NCBI RefSeq assembly: GCF_003253705.1
Contig: NZ_QKYU01000005.1
Span: 62,001-126,000, forward strand
Origin: Humitalea rosea
GTDB taxonomy: Bacteria; Pseudomonadota; Alphaproteobacteria; Acetobacterales; Acetobacteraceae
Direction of reading: 5' to 3'
DNA: 64,000 nucleotides
Shown here: piece after piece, positions 27,646 to 36,355 of the stretch
Layout of the letters: each line of letters opens with the position of its first letter
Numbering within the stretch: position 1 is the stretch's first letter
Translations under genes and position numbers: made by a program
The notes under the pieces: model-generated
Databases searched by the model: none
Told to the model about the DNA's origin: nothing
Seen by the model: only the letters and a program-made list of their open reading frames with translations

Positions 27646-28505
27646 GCCGGCTCCAGCGGCGGCAGCGGCGCGCGGTCGGGGCGTGCCATCAACCCGCGCA
27701 GCCGCCCGCACAGGGTCGCGGCGTAATACTCCCGTTCCAGCCCCCGCCCGTGCAGCGCGCTCAGCACCATGCCGCCGGCCGGGCGGATCACGAAATTCGC
27801 CCAGGTGCGGAGCCCCGCATGGCGCCGCAGCGCCAGCCCGAAGCCCGCGCCGTACAGCCCCGCCCGCTGCACCGCGACCGGGGTGAGGCGCTTGTCCGGG
27901 TGCTCGATCCGCAGGCTCGGGTCATAGGCGGCGCGATGCCCGGCCTCGATCGCGCGCGCGACCAGGTCATTGCCCTCGCAGGAGCCGAAGGGCGTGCCCG
28001 GCCCCATGCGTTCGTCGAAGCCGCCGAGCGCCATCGCCACCTCCCGCCGCAGGAACAGGTTGAACTCGATGACGCTGGTCCAGACAGTGCCGAGGTCGAT
28101 CGCACCCCCCTCCGCGCGCCAGCGGCCGGAGCCCAAGCCCCCCTCGGGCGAGGCCGCCGGGCCGGACAGGATCGCGAGGTCGGGCGCGGCCGCGAACCCC
28201 GCCGCCACCCGGTCCAGCACATAGGGCAGATAGAGGCAGTCATCATCCGGGAAGCCCACCACATCGCCGCGCGCGTGGCGCAGCCCGAGGTTGCGGGCAT
28301 GGCAGGCATTGGCGACATCCGAGCGCAGCCAACGCAGCATCAGCCGCGCGGTATGCCGCGCCATGATCGGCCCCAGCCGGTCATCGCCGTTCTGATCGAC
28401 GACGATCACCTCCAGATCCGAACGCCCCTGCGCCCGCAGCGTGTCGAACAGCGCCGATAGTTCCTCGGTGCGGCCGCGCGTCGCGACGATCAGCGAGAGG
28501 CTCAT
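27642..28505 (-). CDS. glycosyltransferase family 2
   Basis: A 287-residue GT2 enzyme starting MSLSLIVATRGRTEELSALF. It contains DLEVIVVDQNGDD, the DxD-like segment GDVVGFPDDDCLYLP and a C-terminal acid/base region in GSCEGNDLVARAIEAGHRAAYDPSL. It resembles the previous GT2 in its opening (IVATRGR), suggesting old duplication. Both its start and stop overlap neighbouring genes by 4 bp in the polysaccharide operon. Confidence 0.87.
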   Translation of the reverse strand: MSLSLIVATRGRTEELSALFDTLRAQGRSDLEVIVVDQNGDDRLGPIMARHTARLMLRWLRSDVANACHARNLGLRHARGDVVGFPDDDCLYLPYVLDRVAAGFAAAPDLAILSGPAASPEGGLGSGRWRAEGGAIDLGTVWTSVIEFNLFLRREVAMALGGFDERMGPGTPFGSCEGNDLVARAIEAGHRAAYDPSLRIEHPDKRLTPVAVQRAGLYGAGFGLALRRHAGLRTWANFVIRPAGGMVLSALHGRGLEREYYAATLCGRLRGLMARPDRAPLPPLEPA

Positions 28506-29614
28506 GACCGCGCCGCCAGATCGAGCATGGCGGAGCGGAAGGCCTGCTGGCTGAAGCGCATCGCATTGGCGCGGCAGGCCTCGGGGGTGATGGTCGCTTC
28601 CACGGCATCGAACTCGGCCAGTGCGGCGATCACCGAGTCGGCGCTCTGTTCGGAAAACAGCAGCCCGGTCGGCGCCTCGGCCGGGGGGGGGATGACAATG
28701 TCCCTGGCCCCACCACGATGAAAGGCGATCATCGGCGTGCCGCAGGCCTGGGCCTCGACCATGGCGATGCCGAAATCCTCCTCGGCGGCATGGATGCAGG
28801 CGCGGGCGCCCTGGGTCAGGCGCACAAGCTCGGGCTGGTCCACGCGGCCACGGAATTCGATGTTCGGCGCGGCACCTGCCGCCGCCCGCACCGCCGCCAT
28901 GTTCGGCCCGTCGCCGACGATGACGAGGCGCCGATCGGGCATCGCGGCAAAGGCCTCGGCCACCACCTCGACGCGCTTGTACGGCACCATGCGGGAGGCG
29001 ACGAGGAAGTAGTCCTCCTTCTCCCGCCGCAGCGCAAAACCCTCCACATCCACCGGCGGATGGATCACCACCGAGGACCGGCGCCACACTTTTTGGATGC
29101 GCGCGGCGATATAGGCGGAGTTCGCGACCAGCACATCGACACCGGCGGCCGAGGAGCGGTCCCAATGCCGCATCTTGTGCAGCAGCCAGCGCGTATAGGC
29201 GCCCTTCAGCCCCGTCTCCAACCCGGCCTCGCGCAGATACTGCGGCTGCAGATCCCAGGCGTAGCGCATCGGCGAATGGATATAGGAGATGTGCACCTGC
29301 CCCGGCCCGGTCAGCACGCCCTTGGCGACGGCATGGGAGGAGGAGACGACAAGATCATAGCCCGACATGTCGAGCTGCTCGATCGCCAGCGGCATCAGCC
29401 CGAGATACCAGCGGAAGCGCTTTTTCGCGAAGGGCAACCGCTGGATGAAGGTCGTCTTCGGTGTTTTGCCGGCGAGGAAATGGCGTTCGGCCTCGGGCAG
29501 GAAATCGCAGACGGCGAAGACATCGGCCTGAGGCCAGCACCGGATCAACTGCTCCACCACGCGCTCGGAACCCGCGTAGCTGTCGAGCCATTCATGGATG
29601 ATGGCGACCTTCAT
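28502..29614 (-). CDS. GT4-like glycosyltransferase
   Basis: A 370-residue GT-B enzyme. The N-terminal domain opens MKVAIIHEWLDSYAGSERVVEQL. The C-terminal glycosyltransferase group 1 domain has YFLVASRMVPYKRVEVV, VIVGDGPNM and the sugar-nucleotide motif EEDFGIAMVEAQACGTPMIAF (E-x7-E). The DFLPEAERHFLAGKT and YIHSPMRYAWD segments resemble mannosyltransferases of bacterial polysaccharide clusters. A run of nine C's (28683-28691, within ATC CCC CCC CCG) could slip and truncate the protein. It overlaps both neighbours by 4 bp. Confidence 0.9.
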   Translation of the reverse strand: MKVAIIHEWLDSYAGSERVVEQLIRCWPQADVFAVCDFLPEAERHFLAGKTPKTTFIQRLPFAKKRFRWYLGLMPLAIEQLDMSGYDLVVSSSHAVAKGVLTGPGQVHISYIHSPMRYAWDLQPQYLREAGLETGLKGAYTRWLLHKMRHWDRSSAAGVDVLVANSAYIAARIQKVWRRSSVVIHPPVDVEGFALRREKEDYFLVASRMVPYKRVEVVAEAFAAMPDRRLVIVGDGPNMAAVRAAAGAAPNIEFRGRVDQPELVRLTQGARACIHAAEEDFGIAMVEAQACGTPMIAFHRGGARDIVIPPPAEAPTGLLFSEQSADSVIAALAEFDAVEATITPEACRANAMRFSQQAFRSAMLDLAARS

Positions 29615-30654
29615 GCCGGCACATCCTCGATCAGCCGCAACAGGCAATTCGCGGCCCGCGCCCAGGTGAAGCGCGGCACGATGGCGTGGCCGCGCGCGAC
29701 GCAGGCCTCGGCGAGGCCCTCCTCGTCGATCAGCCGGGCGAGCGCCTGGGGCAGGCTCTCGGGCTCGGCCGGGTCGAACCACAGCGCGGCATCGCCGCAG
29801 ACCTCGGGCACCGCGCCGGCGCGGGAGGCGACCACGGGGCAGCCGCAGACCATCGCCTCCAGCGGCGGCAGGCCAAACCCCTCGTAGCGCGAGGGGAAGA
29901 CGAGGCAGAGCGCGTTCTCGTACAGCGCCCGCAACTCGGCATCGGTGACGCGGCCGAGCGCCACCGCCCCCGGCCCACCCGTCGCCGGGCGGAACACCGA
30001 GGGATCGGCCGCGCCCGCCGCGGCGAGCGACATGCCGCGCGTGGCCAGCATCTCCGCCGCACCGGACAGCGCGGCGAGATTCTTGTGCGCGGCCCTGGTG
30101 CCGACGGCGAGCGCATAGCGCCCGCGCTGCAAGCCGTGCCGCTCCAGCACCCCCTGGTCCGGCCGCATGCGCAAAATATGCTCGCCGCCCTCGGGCATCA
30201 CCGCGATGCGCGCGGGGTCGATGTTAAGCCGCGTCGCGATCCGCCCGCGCGAAAACTGCGACACGGTCACGAGCCGTGCCCCACGCCGCGCCAGCCCCGC
30301 ATGCATCAGCCGGTACCAGGCGCGAAAGGCGAGGGAATAGGAGTCCGGGGTATCGAAGACGCCGGCATCATGGATCACCACCGCCTGCCTGCGCCCGACC
30401 AGCAGCGGGGCGGCATTGCCGAGGTTCAGCAGCACCTGGCCGCGCACATGGCGGGGCAGGTCGAACTGCTCCCAGGCATTGCCGGTGAGGGTGCCGACGA
30501 CCTCGGTCGCGAAGGGCGCGACCACGACCCCAGGGGGCACGACGACCCGCAGCGGGGTCAGCGCCGCCAGCGCCGAGGTGACCTCGGTCGCGAAGCGCTG
30601 CACGCCGGTCAGCCCCTGGGAGAGGAAGCGGCCATTGACGATCAGCCCGCTCAC
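29611..30654 (-). CDS. GT4-like glycosyltransferase
   Basis: A 347-residue GT-B enzyme. It opens SGLIVNGRFLSQGLTGVQRFATEV and has a C-terminal group 1 domain with YALAVGTRAAHKNLAAL and PSRYEGFGLPPLEAMVCGCPVVAS (E-x7-E). Typical of family 4 enzymes that add mannose or related sugars to lipid-linked intermediates. I chose the GTG at 30654 because it overlaps the flippase stop by 4 bp, as in the rest of this operon, and gives the family-like N-terminus; no ATG fits. Confidence 0.88.
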   Translation of the reverse strand: MSGLIVNGRFLSQGLTGVQRFATEVTSALAALTPLRVVVPPGVVVAPFATEVVGTLTGNAWEQFDLPRHVRGQVLLNLGNAAPLLVGRRQAVVIHDAGVFDTPDSYSLAFRAWYRLMHAGLARRGARLVTVSQFSRGRIATRLNIDPARIAVMPEGGEHILRMRPDQGVLERHGLQRGRYALAVGTRAAHKNLAALSGAAEMLATRGMSLAAAGAADPSVFRPATGGPGAVALGRVTDAELRALYENALCLVFPSRYEGFGLPPLEAMVCGCPVVASRAGAVPEVCGDAALWFDPAEPESLPQALARLIDEEGLAEACVARGHAIVPRFTWARAANCLLRLIEDVPA

Positions 30655-32189
30655 AAACGGAGACTCCGGCGTGGGTGGAGAATGGCCTGGACCAGCCCCT
30701 GGCGTTCCTCGGCGACCAGCGCCCGCCAGCCGAAGCCGCCAAATCCCGCCATCGCCGCCAGCCCGAAACCGATGGCCAGCCCGACCGAAGGCACCGCCGC
30801 CGCCGCCGCGAGGCCAAGCCCGCCCGCCGCCAGCGCCGGCATCACCGTCCGCACTGCGATCAGCGCCGGCGGGTAGAGCCAGCCCGCGATGACCAGCCGC
30901 CCGAAGCAATCCAGCGCCGAGCGCAGCGCCCAGACGATGGCCGCGCCCTCAATGCCGAACCAGTAGAGCGAAAGGGCCGAAAGCGGCAGGAACACCACCG
31001 CCTGCCCGACCGAGAACCCGGCCGTCACATCCGGCCGCCCGATCGCATCGATCAGGCTGGAGGGCGCGAAGGCGACGCAACTGAACAGGATGCCGACGCC
31101 GAGGATGCGCAGCACCGAGGCCCCGCCATCCGCGAAGCCCGCGCCCAGCCACAGCGACAGCAGCGTATGCGCGAAGGCGACGATCAGCAGGCAGGCCGGC
31201 AGCACGATGGTGCCGATCAGCAGCGCGCCACGCCGCAGCAGCGCCGCCGTCTCCACCGGCAGGGTCCGAAAGCTGGAGGCCAGCGCCGGCAACAACGCCT
31301 GCGCCACCGCGACCGGCAGGATCCAGAAGCGCAGCACGAGGTCGAGCGGCGTCGCGTAATAGGCGACGGCGGCCAGGGTCAGCATCGCGCCGACCAGAAA
31401 GCGGTCGGCGTAGAGCAGCAGCTGCATCAGCGCCGAGGAGAAGGTCATCCACCCGCCGATCCGCAGCAGCGGCAGCACCGGGGCCAGGCGGATGCCGGTC
31501 AGGCGCAGCCCCGGCACCAGCGGCTTCACCAGCACGAGGTAGGAGAGCGTGTTCGCAAGCCTGCAGGCGACCAGCGCCAGCATCACCGCGACCAGGGAAT
31601 CCCAGGCCATCAGCGCCAGCACCGGGCCGAGGTAGTAGAAGACGCCGACCGGGATGGTGACGAGGTTCGCCGCCCGGAATTTCTGATGCGCGGCCAGAAC
31701 GCCCCAGAGGGCTGCATTCACCACCACCAGCGGGGCCGCCAACACCAGCACGCGCATGGCGTCGATCGCCTCGGCCTGCAGGCTCGGCGGCACGTTCAGC
31801 ACGCGCCCGACCAGCACCGGCAACCCGAACCAGACGACGATCGCGCCGAAGACGCTGAGCCCGCCGAGCGTCAGGATGGCGGCGCCCACAAGCTGGGCCT
31901 CGCCTTCCGTCTTGCCATTGCCGATGCGTTCGGAGAGGGCCCGCGTCAGCGCCGGGCCAACGCCCAGATCCAGGATGCCGAAGACCCCGACCAGGGCCAG
32001 GGCGAGGGTGAACAGCCCCCACCGCTCCACGCCCAACTGGGCGACCAGAACCGGCGTCAGGGCAAGGGCGAGAACCAAGGGCAGGCCGCGGCCGAGCGCG
32101 TTCCAGGCGACGCCTGAAACCAAACGGCCCGCACTGGTGCGGGCCGTCTTGTCGTCGGGTACGCGGGGCGTCTCCGCGTGGGATGCCAT
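30651..32189 (-). CDS. Wzx-like polysaccharide flippase (MOP superfamily)
   Basis: A 512-residue membrane protein with about 12-14 predicted helices. It opens GRLVSGVAWNALGRGLPLVLALALTPVLVAQLG and contains FGILDLGVGPALTRALSERIG, the usual start of the Wzx/polysaccharide transporter family. It would move lipid-linked repeat units across the inner membrane. The ATG at 32189 is 4 bases from the sugar-transferase stop. A perfect 11-bp inverted repeat (32124-32147) falls in codons 15-22, so a TTG start just after it (near 32121) is a possible alternative. Confidence 0.88.
   Translation of the reverse strand: MASHAETPRVPDDKTARTSAGRLVSGVAWNALGRGLPLVLALALTPVLVAQLGVERWGLFTLALALVGVFGILDLGVGPALTRALSERIGNGKTEGEAQLVGAAILTLGGLSVFGAIVVWFGLPVLVGRVLNVPPSLQAEAIDAMRVLVLAAPLVVVNAALWGVLAAHQKFRAANLVTIPVGVFYYLGPVLALMAWDSLVAVMLALVACRLANTLSYLVLVKPLVPGLRLTGIRLAPVLPLLRIGGWMTFSSALMQLLLYADRFLVGAMLTLAAVAYYATPLDLVLRFWILPVAVAQALLPALASSFRTLPVETAALLRRGALLIGTIVLPACLLIVAFAHTLLSLWLGAGFADGGASVLRILGVGILFSCVAFAPSSLIDAIGRPDVTAGFSVGQAVVFLPLSALSLYWFGIEGAAIVWALRSALDCFGRLVIAGWLYPPALIAVRTVMPALAAGGLGLAAAAAVPSVGLAIGFGLAAMAGFGGFGWRALVAEERQGLVQAILHPRRSLRL
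32124..32147 (-). terminator. perfect 11-bp inverted repeat early in the wzx-like gene
   Basis: ACGGCCCGCAC (32124-32134) and GTGCGGGCCGT (32137-32147) are perfect complements with two bases between. On the minus transcript the hairpin is followed by TTTGGTTT, as in an intrinsic terminator or attenuator. It lies about 42 bases inside the annotated flippase start. Confidence 0.5.
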
Positions 32190-32193
32190 GGGG

Positions 32194-32928
32194 TCAGTAG
32201 GCGCCGCGCCGGAGCAGCACGGCCGCCGGGGTCTTGAGCAGCAGACGGATGTCCTCGACCAGCGAGGGCTGCATGACATAGGCCACATCCAGCGCCACGC
32301 GCCGGTCATAGGAAGTCTCGCTGCGGCCGCTGACCTGCCAGGGGCCGGTGATGCCGGGGCGGACCATCTGATAGTGCTCGGAGGCCGCGCCATAATAGGC
32401 GGCGAGTTCGGAGGCCTGCACCGGGCGCGGCCCGACCAGGCTCATGTCGCCACGCAGCACGTTGATCAGCTGCGGCAGCTCGTCGAGGCTGGAGGCACGC
32501 AGGAACCGGCCGATGCGGGTCACGCGCGGGTCGGACTTCAGCTTGCGCGAGGCCTCCCATTCCGCGCGGGCGGCGGGGTCGTTCGCCAGCACTTCATTGA
32601 GGCGCGCCTCGGCATCGGGGACCATGCTGCGGAACTTCAGGCAGCCGAAGTAGCGACCGCCACGGCCGACGCGCTTATGGGCGAACATCGCCGCGCCGCC
32701 ATCCAGCCGCACCAGCAGGGCGAGGACCAGGAAGGGCAGGGCGAGGGCCAGCAGCATCAGGCTGGCGCCAATGATGTCCATGCCGCGCTTGGCGACGGGG
32801 CGCAGGGTATCGGCAGCGAAAGCACCGGCATTCGGCCCACCCAGGGACAGGCCCGGGAGGTTGGCACGAGCAGAGGCTCGCGGCCGCAGCGTATTGGTAA
32901 ATTCGGCACCCGACATAACGGACCCCAT
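32194..32928 (-). CDS. undecaprenyl-phosphate sugar phosphotransferase (WcaJ/ExoY type)
   Basis: A roughly 244-residue initiating sugar transferase. One membrane helix ([25 protein letters not shown]) precedes the catalytic domain with [41 protein letters not shown] and [13 protein letters not shown]. It transfers a sugar-1-phosphate to undecaprenyl phosphate, the first step of repeat-unit synthesis. ATGs at 32928 and 32916 are both possible. It heads the minus-strand operon of flippase and four glycosyltransferases. The short form lacks the extra N-terminal helices of WbaP-like enzymes. Confidence 0.92.
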   Translation of the reverse strand: MGSVMSGAEFTNTLRPRASARANLPGLSLGGPNAGAFAADTLRPVAKRGMDIIGASLMLLALALPFLVLALLVRLDGGAAMFAHKRVGRGGRYFGCLKFRSMVPDAEARLNEVLANDPAARAEWEASRKLKSDPRVTRIGRFLRASSLDELPQLINVLRGDMSLVGPRPVQASELAAYYGAASEHYQMVRPGITGPWQVSGRSETSYDRRVALDVAYVMQPSLVEDIRLLLKTPAAVLLRRGAY

Positions 32929-33156
32929 TCCAGAAAACTCGCCAAACCCAATCGGTGCCGGATGCCACCCTGAAGGCACCCACCCACCACCGTTCGATCC
33001 GGCAGAGCCAATCTTATGGACCCCGGACACGTCGCGTTTGCGACCGGGTTGGGGCAAGAATATGGCAGCGCAATAAGGCGCCGCGGCCCCGGGGTTGCCC
33101 CCGTCGCCATTCGGCCTGTAGAGCCGCGTCGAGGCCAGAAAATCGAGGAAAACGGC

Positions 33157-34779
33157 GTGTCACGCAGAGCCCGGGCCTACCTCCTCGCAGCCCTTCTGGG
33201 CCTGGTCCTGGCGGCCTGGACCTTCCCGCCGGACGTCCTGCTTCCCCATGCCGGAATGGCCTGGGCGCCCGTCGGAGATGCCGCGCAGCACATCATCGCG
33301 CAGCGCTATTTCCTCCAGGATTCATGGCGCTGGCCGCCGCTGTTCGCGATGAACCTGAACACGCCGGAGGGGCTGAACATCGCCTTCGCCGATGGCATCC
33401 CGCTGCTGGCGCTGCCGCTGAAACTGGTCGCCGCCTGGCTGCCGCAGGGCTTTCACGGCATCGGGATCTGGTACGCCATCTCCTGCGTGTTGCAGCCGGT
33501 GGCCGCGGTCTGGGCGCTGCGCGGGGCGGGCGAAAAGCGGCTTCTGCCGGCGATCGGGGTCGCTTTGGCCGCCCTCAGCACCCCCGCCTGGCTCGGCCGC
33601 TATGGTCATGCGGCCCTCGGCGGCCATTTTTTATTATTATTGTCACTCGGCCTGTACCCGCGGCTGGTGCGGGGGCCGCGGCTCTGGCCGGCGGCGGTGG
33701 CGCTCTCGGTCGCGATGCTGCTGGCGCACCCCTATCTGATGATGATGGGCATGGCGCTGCTGGCCGCCGTGCCGCTGACCCTGCTGCTGCGCCCAAACCG
33801 GGGTCGGGAGCGGGGCTGGATCATGGCGGCGGCGGGGCTCGGCGCCTGCATGGCGGCGGTGCTGCTGGTCATGGTGCTGTTCGGCTATTTCGGCGCGGTC
33901 GGGGATGGCGGCTACGGGCGCTACGCCATGAACCTGCTCTCGCCGGTCTGGCCCTATCGCTCCGGCCTGCTGCCGGGGCTGGTGACCACGGAGGTCGATG
34001 CCACCGGCTTTGGCGGGTGGGAGGGGTTCAACTGGCTGGGCGCGGGGCTGCTGCTCGGGCTGGTGCTGGCGCTGTGGCATGGCGGCGCCTGGGATCTGGT
34101 GCGGCGACACGCCGGGCTGGCGCTGGCGATGCTGGGGCTGACCGTGCTGGCGGTGTCGCAGCGGGTCGGGCTCGGCTCGCAGATCATCCTGGATTTGGGG
34201 CAGGCGCCGGCGGTGCTGGAGCAATTCCGCGCCTCCGGCCGCTTCTTCTGGCCGGTCGCCTATGTGCTGCTGATCGGCGTGGCGCTGCTGCTGGCGCGCT
34301 GGCGGCCATGGCTGGTGCTGGCGCTGGGGCTGCTGCAATTCGCCGATGCCGTGCCGATGCGCGCAGCACTGCACGACTGGGCCGCCCGCCGCCCGGCCTG
34401 GGGGCTGGAGGCCGCCCCCCTGCGCGCGCTCTTCGCCACGCATGAGCGGCTGAGCCTGTTCCCAAGCTGGCCCTGCATCGCGCCGCGGGATGAGGAGAGC
34501 TTCAGCCTCGCGCAGCAGGCGCTCGCGCTGGCCTCGGAGACCGCCATTCCGGTGAACACCATGCAGGTCGCCCGCTGGCGCACCCCCCCGGTCTGCCGCG
34601 ACACCGAACTGGCCGCGACCCCGATCGGGCCCGGCGAGCTGCGGCTGTTCCTGCCCGCCGCCCGCGCCCTGGCCCCCCCGGGCTGCGCCGTGGTGGGGCA
34701 GGCGCTGGCCTGTGGCCTTACTCGCCGCTCGGCAGATGCCGTTCCACCAGATACAGCGGCCGGTTCTTCGTCTCGTTGA
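33157..34779 (+). CDS. DUF6311-like polytopic membrane protein
   Basis: A 540-residue protein with about 10 predicted helices. It begins RRARAYLLAALLGLVLAAWTFPPDVLLPHAG and has DAAQHIIAQRYFLQDSWRWP in the first periplasmic loop, a place where GT-C enzymes hold acidic residues. This resembles DUF6311 proteins of polysaccharide loci, possibly GT-C glycosyltransferases. GTG at 33157 is chosen for GAGGAAAA just upstream. Codons 158-162 are TTA TTA TTA TTG TCA, strikingly AT-rich for this genome. Its last 62 bp overlap the 3' end of the convergent GtrB-like gene. Confidence 0.75.
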   Translation: MSRRARAYLLAALLGLVLAAWTFPPDVLLPHAGMAWAPVGDAAQHIIAQRYFLQDSWRWPPLFAMNLNTPEGLNIAFADGIPLLALPLKLVAAWLPQGFHGIGIWYAISCVLQPVAAVWALRGAGEKRLLPAIGVALAALSTPAWLGRYGHAALGGHFLLLLSLGLYPRLVRGPRLWPAAVALSVAMLLAHPYLMMMGMALLAAVPLTLLLRPNRGRERGWIMAAAGLGACMAAVLLVMVLFGYFGAVGDGGYGRYAMNLLSPVWPYRSGLLPGLVTTEVDATGFGGWEGFNWLGAGLLLGLVLALWHGGAWDLVRRHAGLALAMLGLTVLAVSQRVGLGSQIILDLGQAPAVLEQFRASGRFFWPVAYVLLIGVALLLARWRPWLVLALGLLQFADAVPMRAALHDWAARRPAWGLEAAPLRALFATHERLSLFPSWPCIAPRDEESFSLAQQALALASETAIPVNTMQVARWRTPPVCRDTELAATPIGPGELRLFLPAARALAPPGCAVVGQALACGLTRRSADAVPPDTAAGSSSR

Positions 34780-35668
34780 AGATGCGGCCGAGGTATTCGC
34801 CGATGATGCCGAGCGTCATCAACTGCACGCCGCCGAGGAACAGCACCACCGCCATCAGGCTCGGATAGCCCGCGACCGGGTTGCCGAAGAGGATCGTCTT
34901 GGCGATCACCTGCAAGCCATAGATCAGCGAGATCACGGCGGTCACGAGCCCCGCATAGGTCGCGATCTTGAGCGGCCCGACGGTGAAGCTGGTGATGCCC
35001 TCCAGCGACAGGTTCCACAGCTTCCACCAGTTCCATTTGGTGGTGCCGGCCGCGCGCGGCGCGCGTTCATACAGCACGGCGCGCGAGGGAAACCCGACCC
35101 AGGCGAACAGCCCCTTCATGAAGCGATGGGTTTCCCGCAGCCGCAGCAGCGCATCCAGGGCGCGGCGGCTCATCAGGCGGAAATCGCCGGTGTCCTTGGG
35201 CAGTTCTACCCGCCCGCCGAGGTTCTGCATCACCCGGTAGAATCCCGCGGCGGTGGTCCGCTTCATCCAGGATTCGCCGTGGCGCACGCTGCGCTGGGCA
35301 TAGACCACGTCAAAGCCCTCGGCCCAGGCGGCGACGAGGTCGGGGATCACCTCGGGCGGGTCCTGCAAATCGGCGTCGATCACCACCACCGCCTCGGTGG
35401 CGCGGGCATGGTCGAGCCCGGCGGTCAGCGCGATCTCCTTGCCGAAGTTGCGGCTGAGGTTCAGCACCGCGACGCGCGGATCGGCCTCCCGCAGGGTCAG
35501 CAGCAAAGGCAGGGTCGCGTCCTTGGACCCGTCATTCACATAGACGACCTCCCAGGGGCGGCCGATGCCCTCCATGGCGGCGACAAGCCGGGCATGGAAG
35601 GCGCCGAGCACCTCCTGCTCATCATAGGCGGGGACCACGACCGACAGGGCGGGGGCGGGCTCGGGCAT
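34718..35668 (-). CDS. GtrB/DPM1-like GT2 glycosyltransferase with membrane helices
   Basis: A 316-residue polyprenyl-phosphate glycosyltransferase. The GT2 domain has SVVVPAYDEQEVL, VYVNDGSKDATL, RNFGKEIALTAGLDHA and the DxD motif VVIDADLQDPPEV. Two C-terminal membrane helices (about 235-260 and 270-292) flank the linker. Such enzymes load glucose, mannose or galactose onto undecaprenyl phosphate for later transfer by GT-C proteins; the convergent DUF6311 protein is a plausible partner. The ATG at 35668 matches the family start. Confidence 0.92.
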   Translation of the reverse strand: MPEPAPALSVVVPAYDEQEVLGAFHARLVAAMEGIGRPWEVVYVNDGSKDATLPLLLTLREADPRVAVLNLSRNFGKEIALTAGLDHARATEAVVVIDADLQDPPEVIPDLVAAWAEGFDVVYAQRSVRHGESWMKRTTAAGFYRVMQNLGGRVELPKDTGDFRLMSRRALDALLRLRETHRFMKGLFAWVGFPSRAVLYERAPRAAGTTKWNWWKLWNLSLEGITSFTVGPLKIATYAGLVTAVISLIYGLQVIAKTILFGNPVAGYPSLMAVVLFLGGVQLMTLGIIGEYLGRIFNETKNRPLYLVERHLPSGE

Positions 35669-35729
35669 CGGACCTCGGGGGCTGGAACGCCCCAGCATGC
35701 CCCGCAAAAACGGCTGGACTGTGTCGGGT

Positions 35730-36323
35730 TCAGCCCTGGGCGAGGCGGCGCTCCACAAACTCCAGCCGGTCCTGGCCCCAGAAGATCTCATGGCCGATGA
35801 CATAGGAGGGCGCGCCGAAGACGCCCCGCGCCAGGGCGTCGGAGGTATCGGCCAGACGGCGATCGGCATAGGCGGGGGCGGCGGCGAGCAGCGCCTCGGC
35901 ATCCAGCCCGACCTCGGTGATCAGCCGGGCGAGGCATTCGGGGTCGCCGGTGTCCTGCTCCTCCTCCCACAGCGCCTTCAGCACGCGATGCGCGAGGGTG
36001 ACGGCGGCGGCATCGCCCACCGTCTCCCGCGCCGCGATGGCGCATTGGGCGGAGAGGGCTTCCCGCACGGGGAAGAACTTCGGCTCGGGGTGGATGGGGA
36101 TGTCCAGTGCCGCGCGCCAGCGGCGCAGCTCCATCATCCGATAGGCCTGGCGCTGCGGCGAGCGCCTGGGCAGCGGCAGCCCGCCGGAGCCGGCGAAGAT
36201 GGTGCCGAAATCCACCGGGAAGATCCGCAGCGTGGCGTGGTATTTTTTCGCCAGCGCCTCGATCCGCGCCGCACCGAGATGCGTCCAGGGGGAGTTGAGC
36301 GAGGCATAGTAGTCGATGTGCAT
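35730..36323 (-). CDS. 2-hydroxychromene-2-carboxylate isomerase-like (DsbA-fold, kappa GST)
   Basis: A 197-residue DsbA-like thioredoxin-fold protein. The opening IDYYASLNSPWTHLGAARIEALAKKY has SPW at the place of the catalytic serine/cysteine of kappa-class GSTs and HCCA isomerases. FGAPSYVIGHEIFWGQDRLEFVERRL at the end is the conserved cis-proline and C-terminal signature. These enzymes isomerise ring-opened aromatic intermediates using glutathione. It lies 32 bp after the SDR gene in the GntR-SDR-isomerase unit. The substrate is not known. Confidence 0.87.
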   Translation of the reverse strand: MHIDYYASLNSPWTHLGAARIEALAKKYHATLRIFPVDFGTIFAGSGGLPLPRRSPQRQAYRMMELRRWRAALDIPIHPEPKFFPVREALSAQCAIAARETVGDAAAVTLAHRVLKALWEEEQDTGDPECLARLITEVGLDAEALLAAAPAYADRRLADTSDALARGVFGAPSYVIGHEIFWGQDRLEFVERRLAQG

Positions 36324-36355
36324 GAGCGCGCCCTCCGTGTTTTCAGGCCGTTTTT

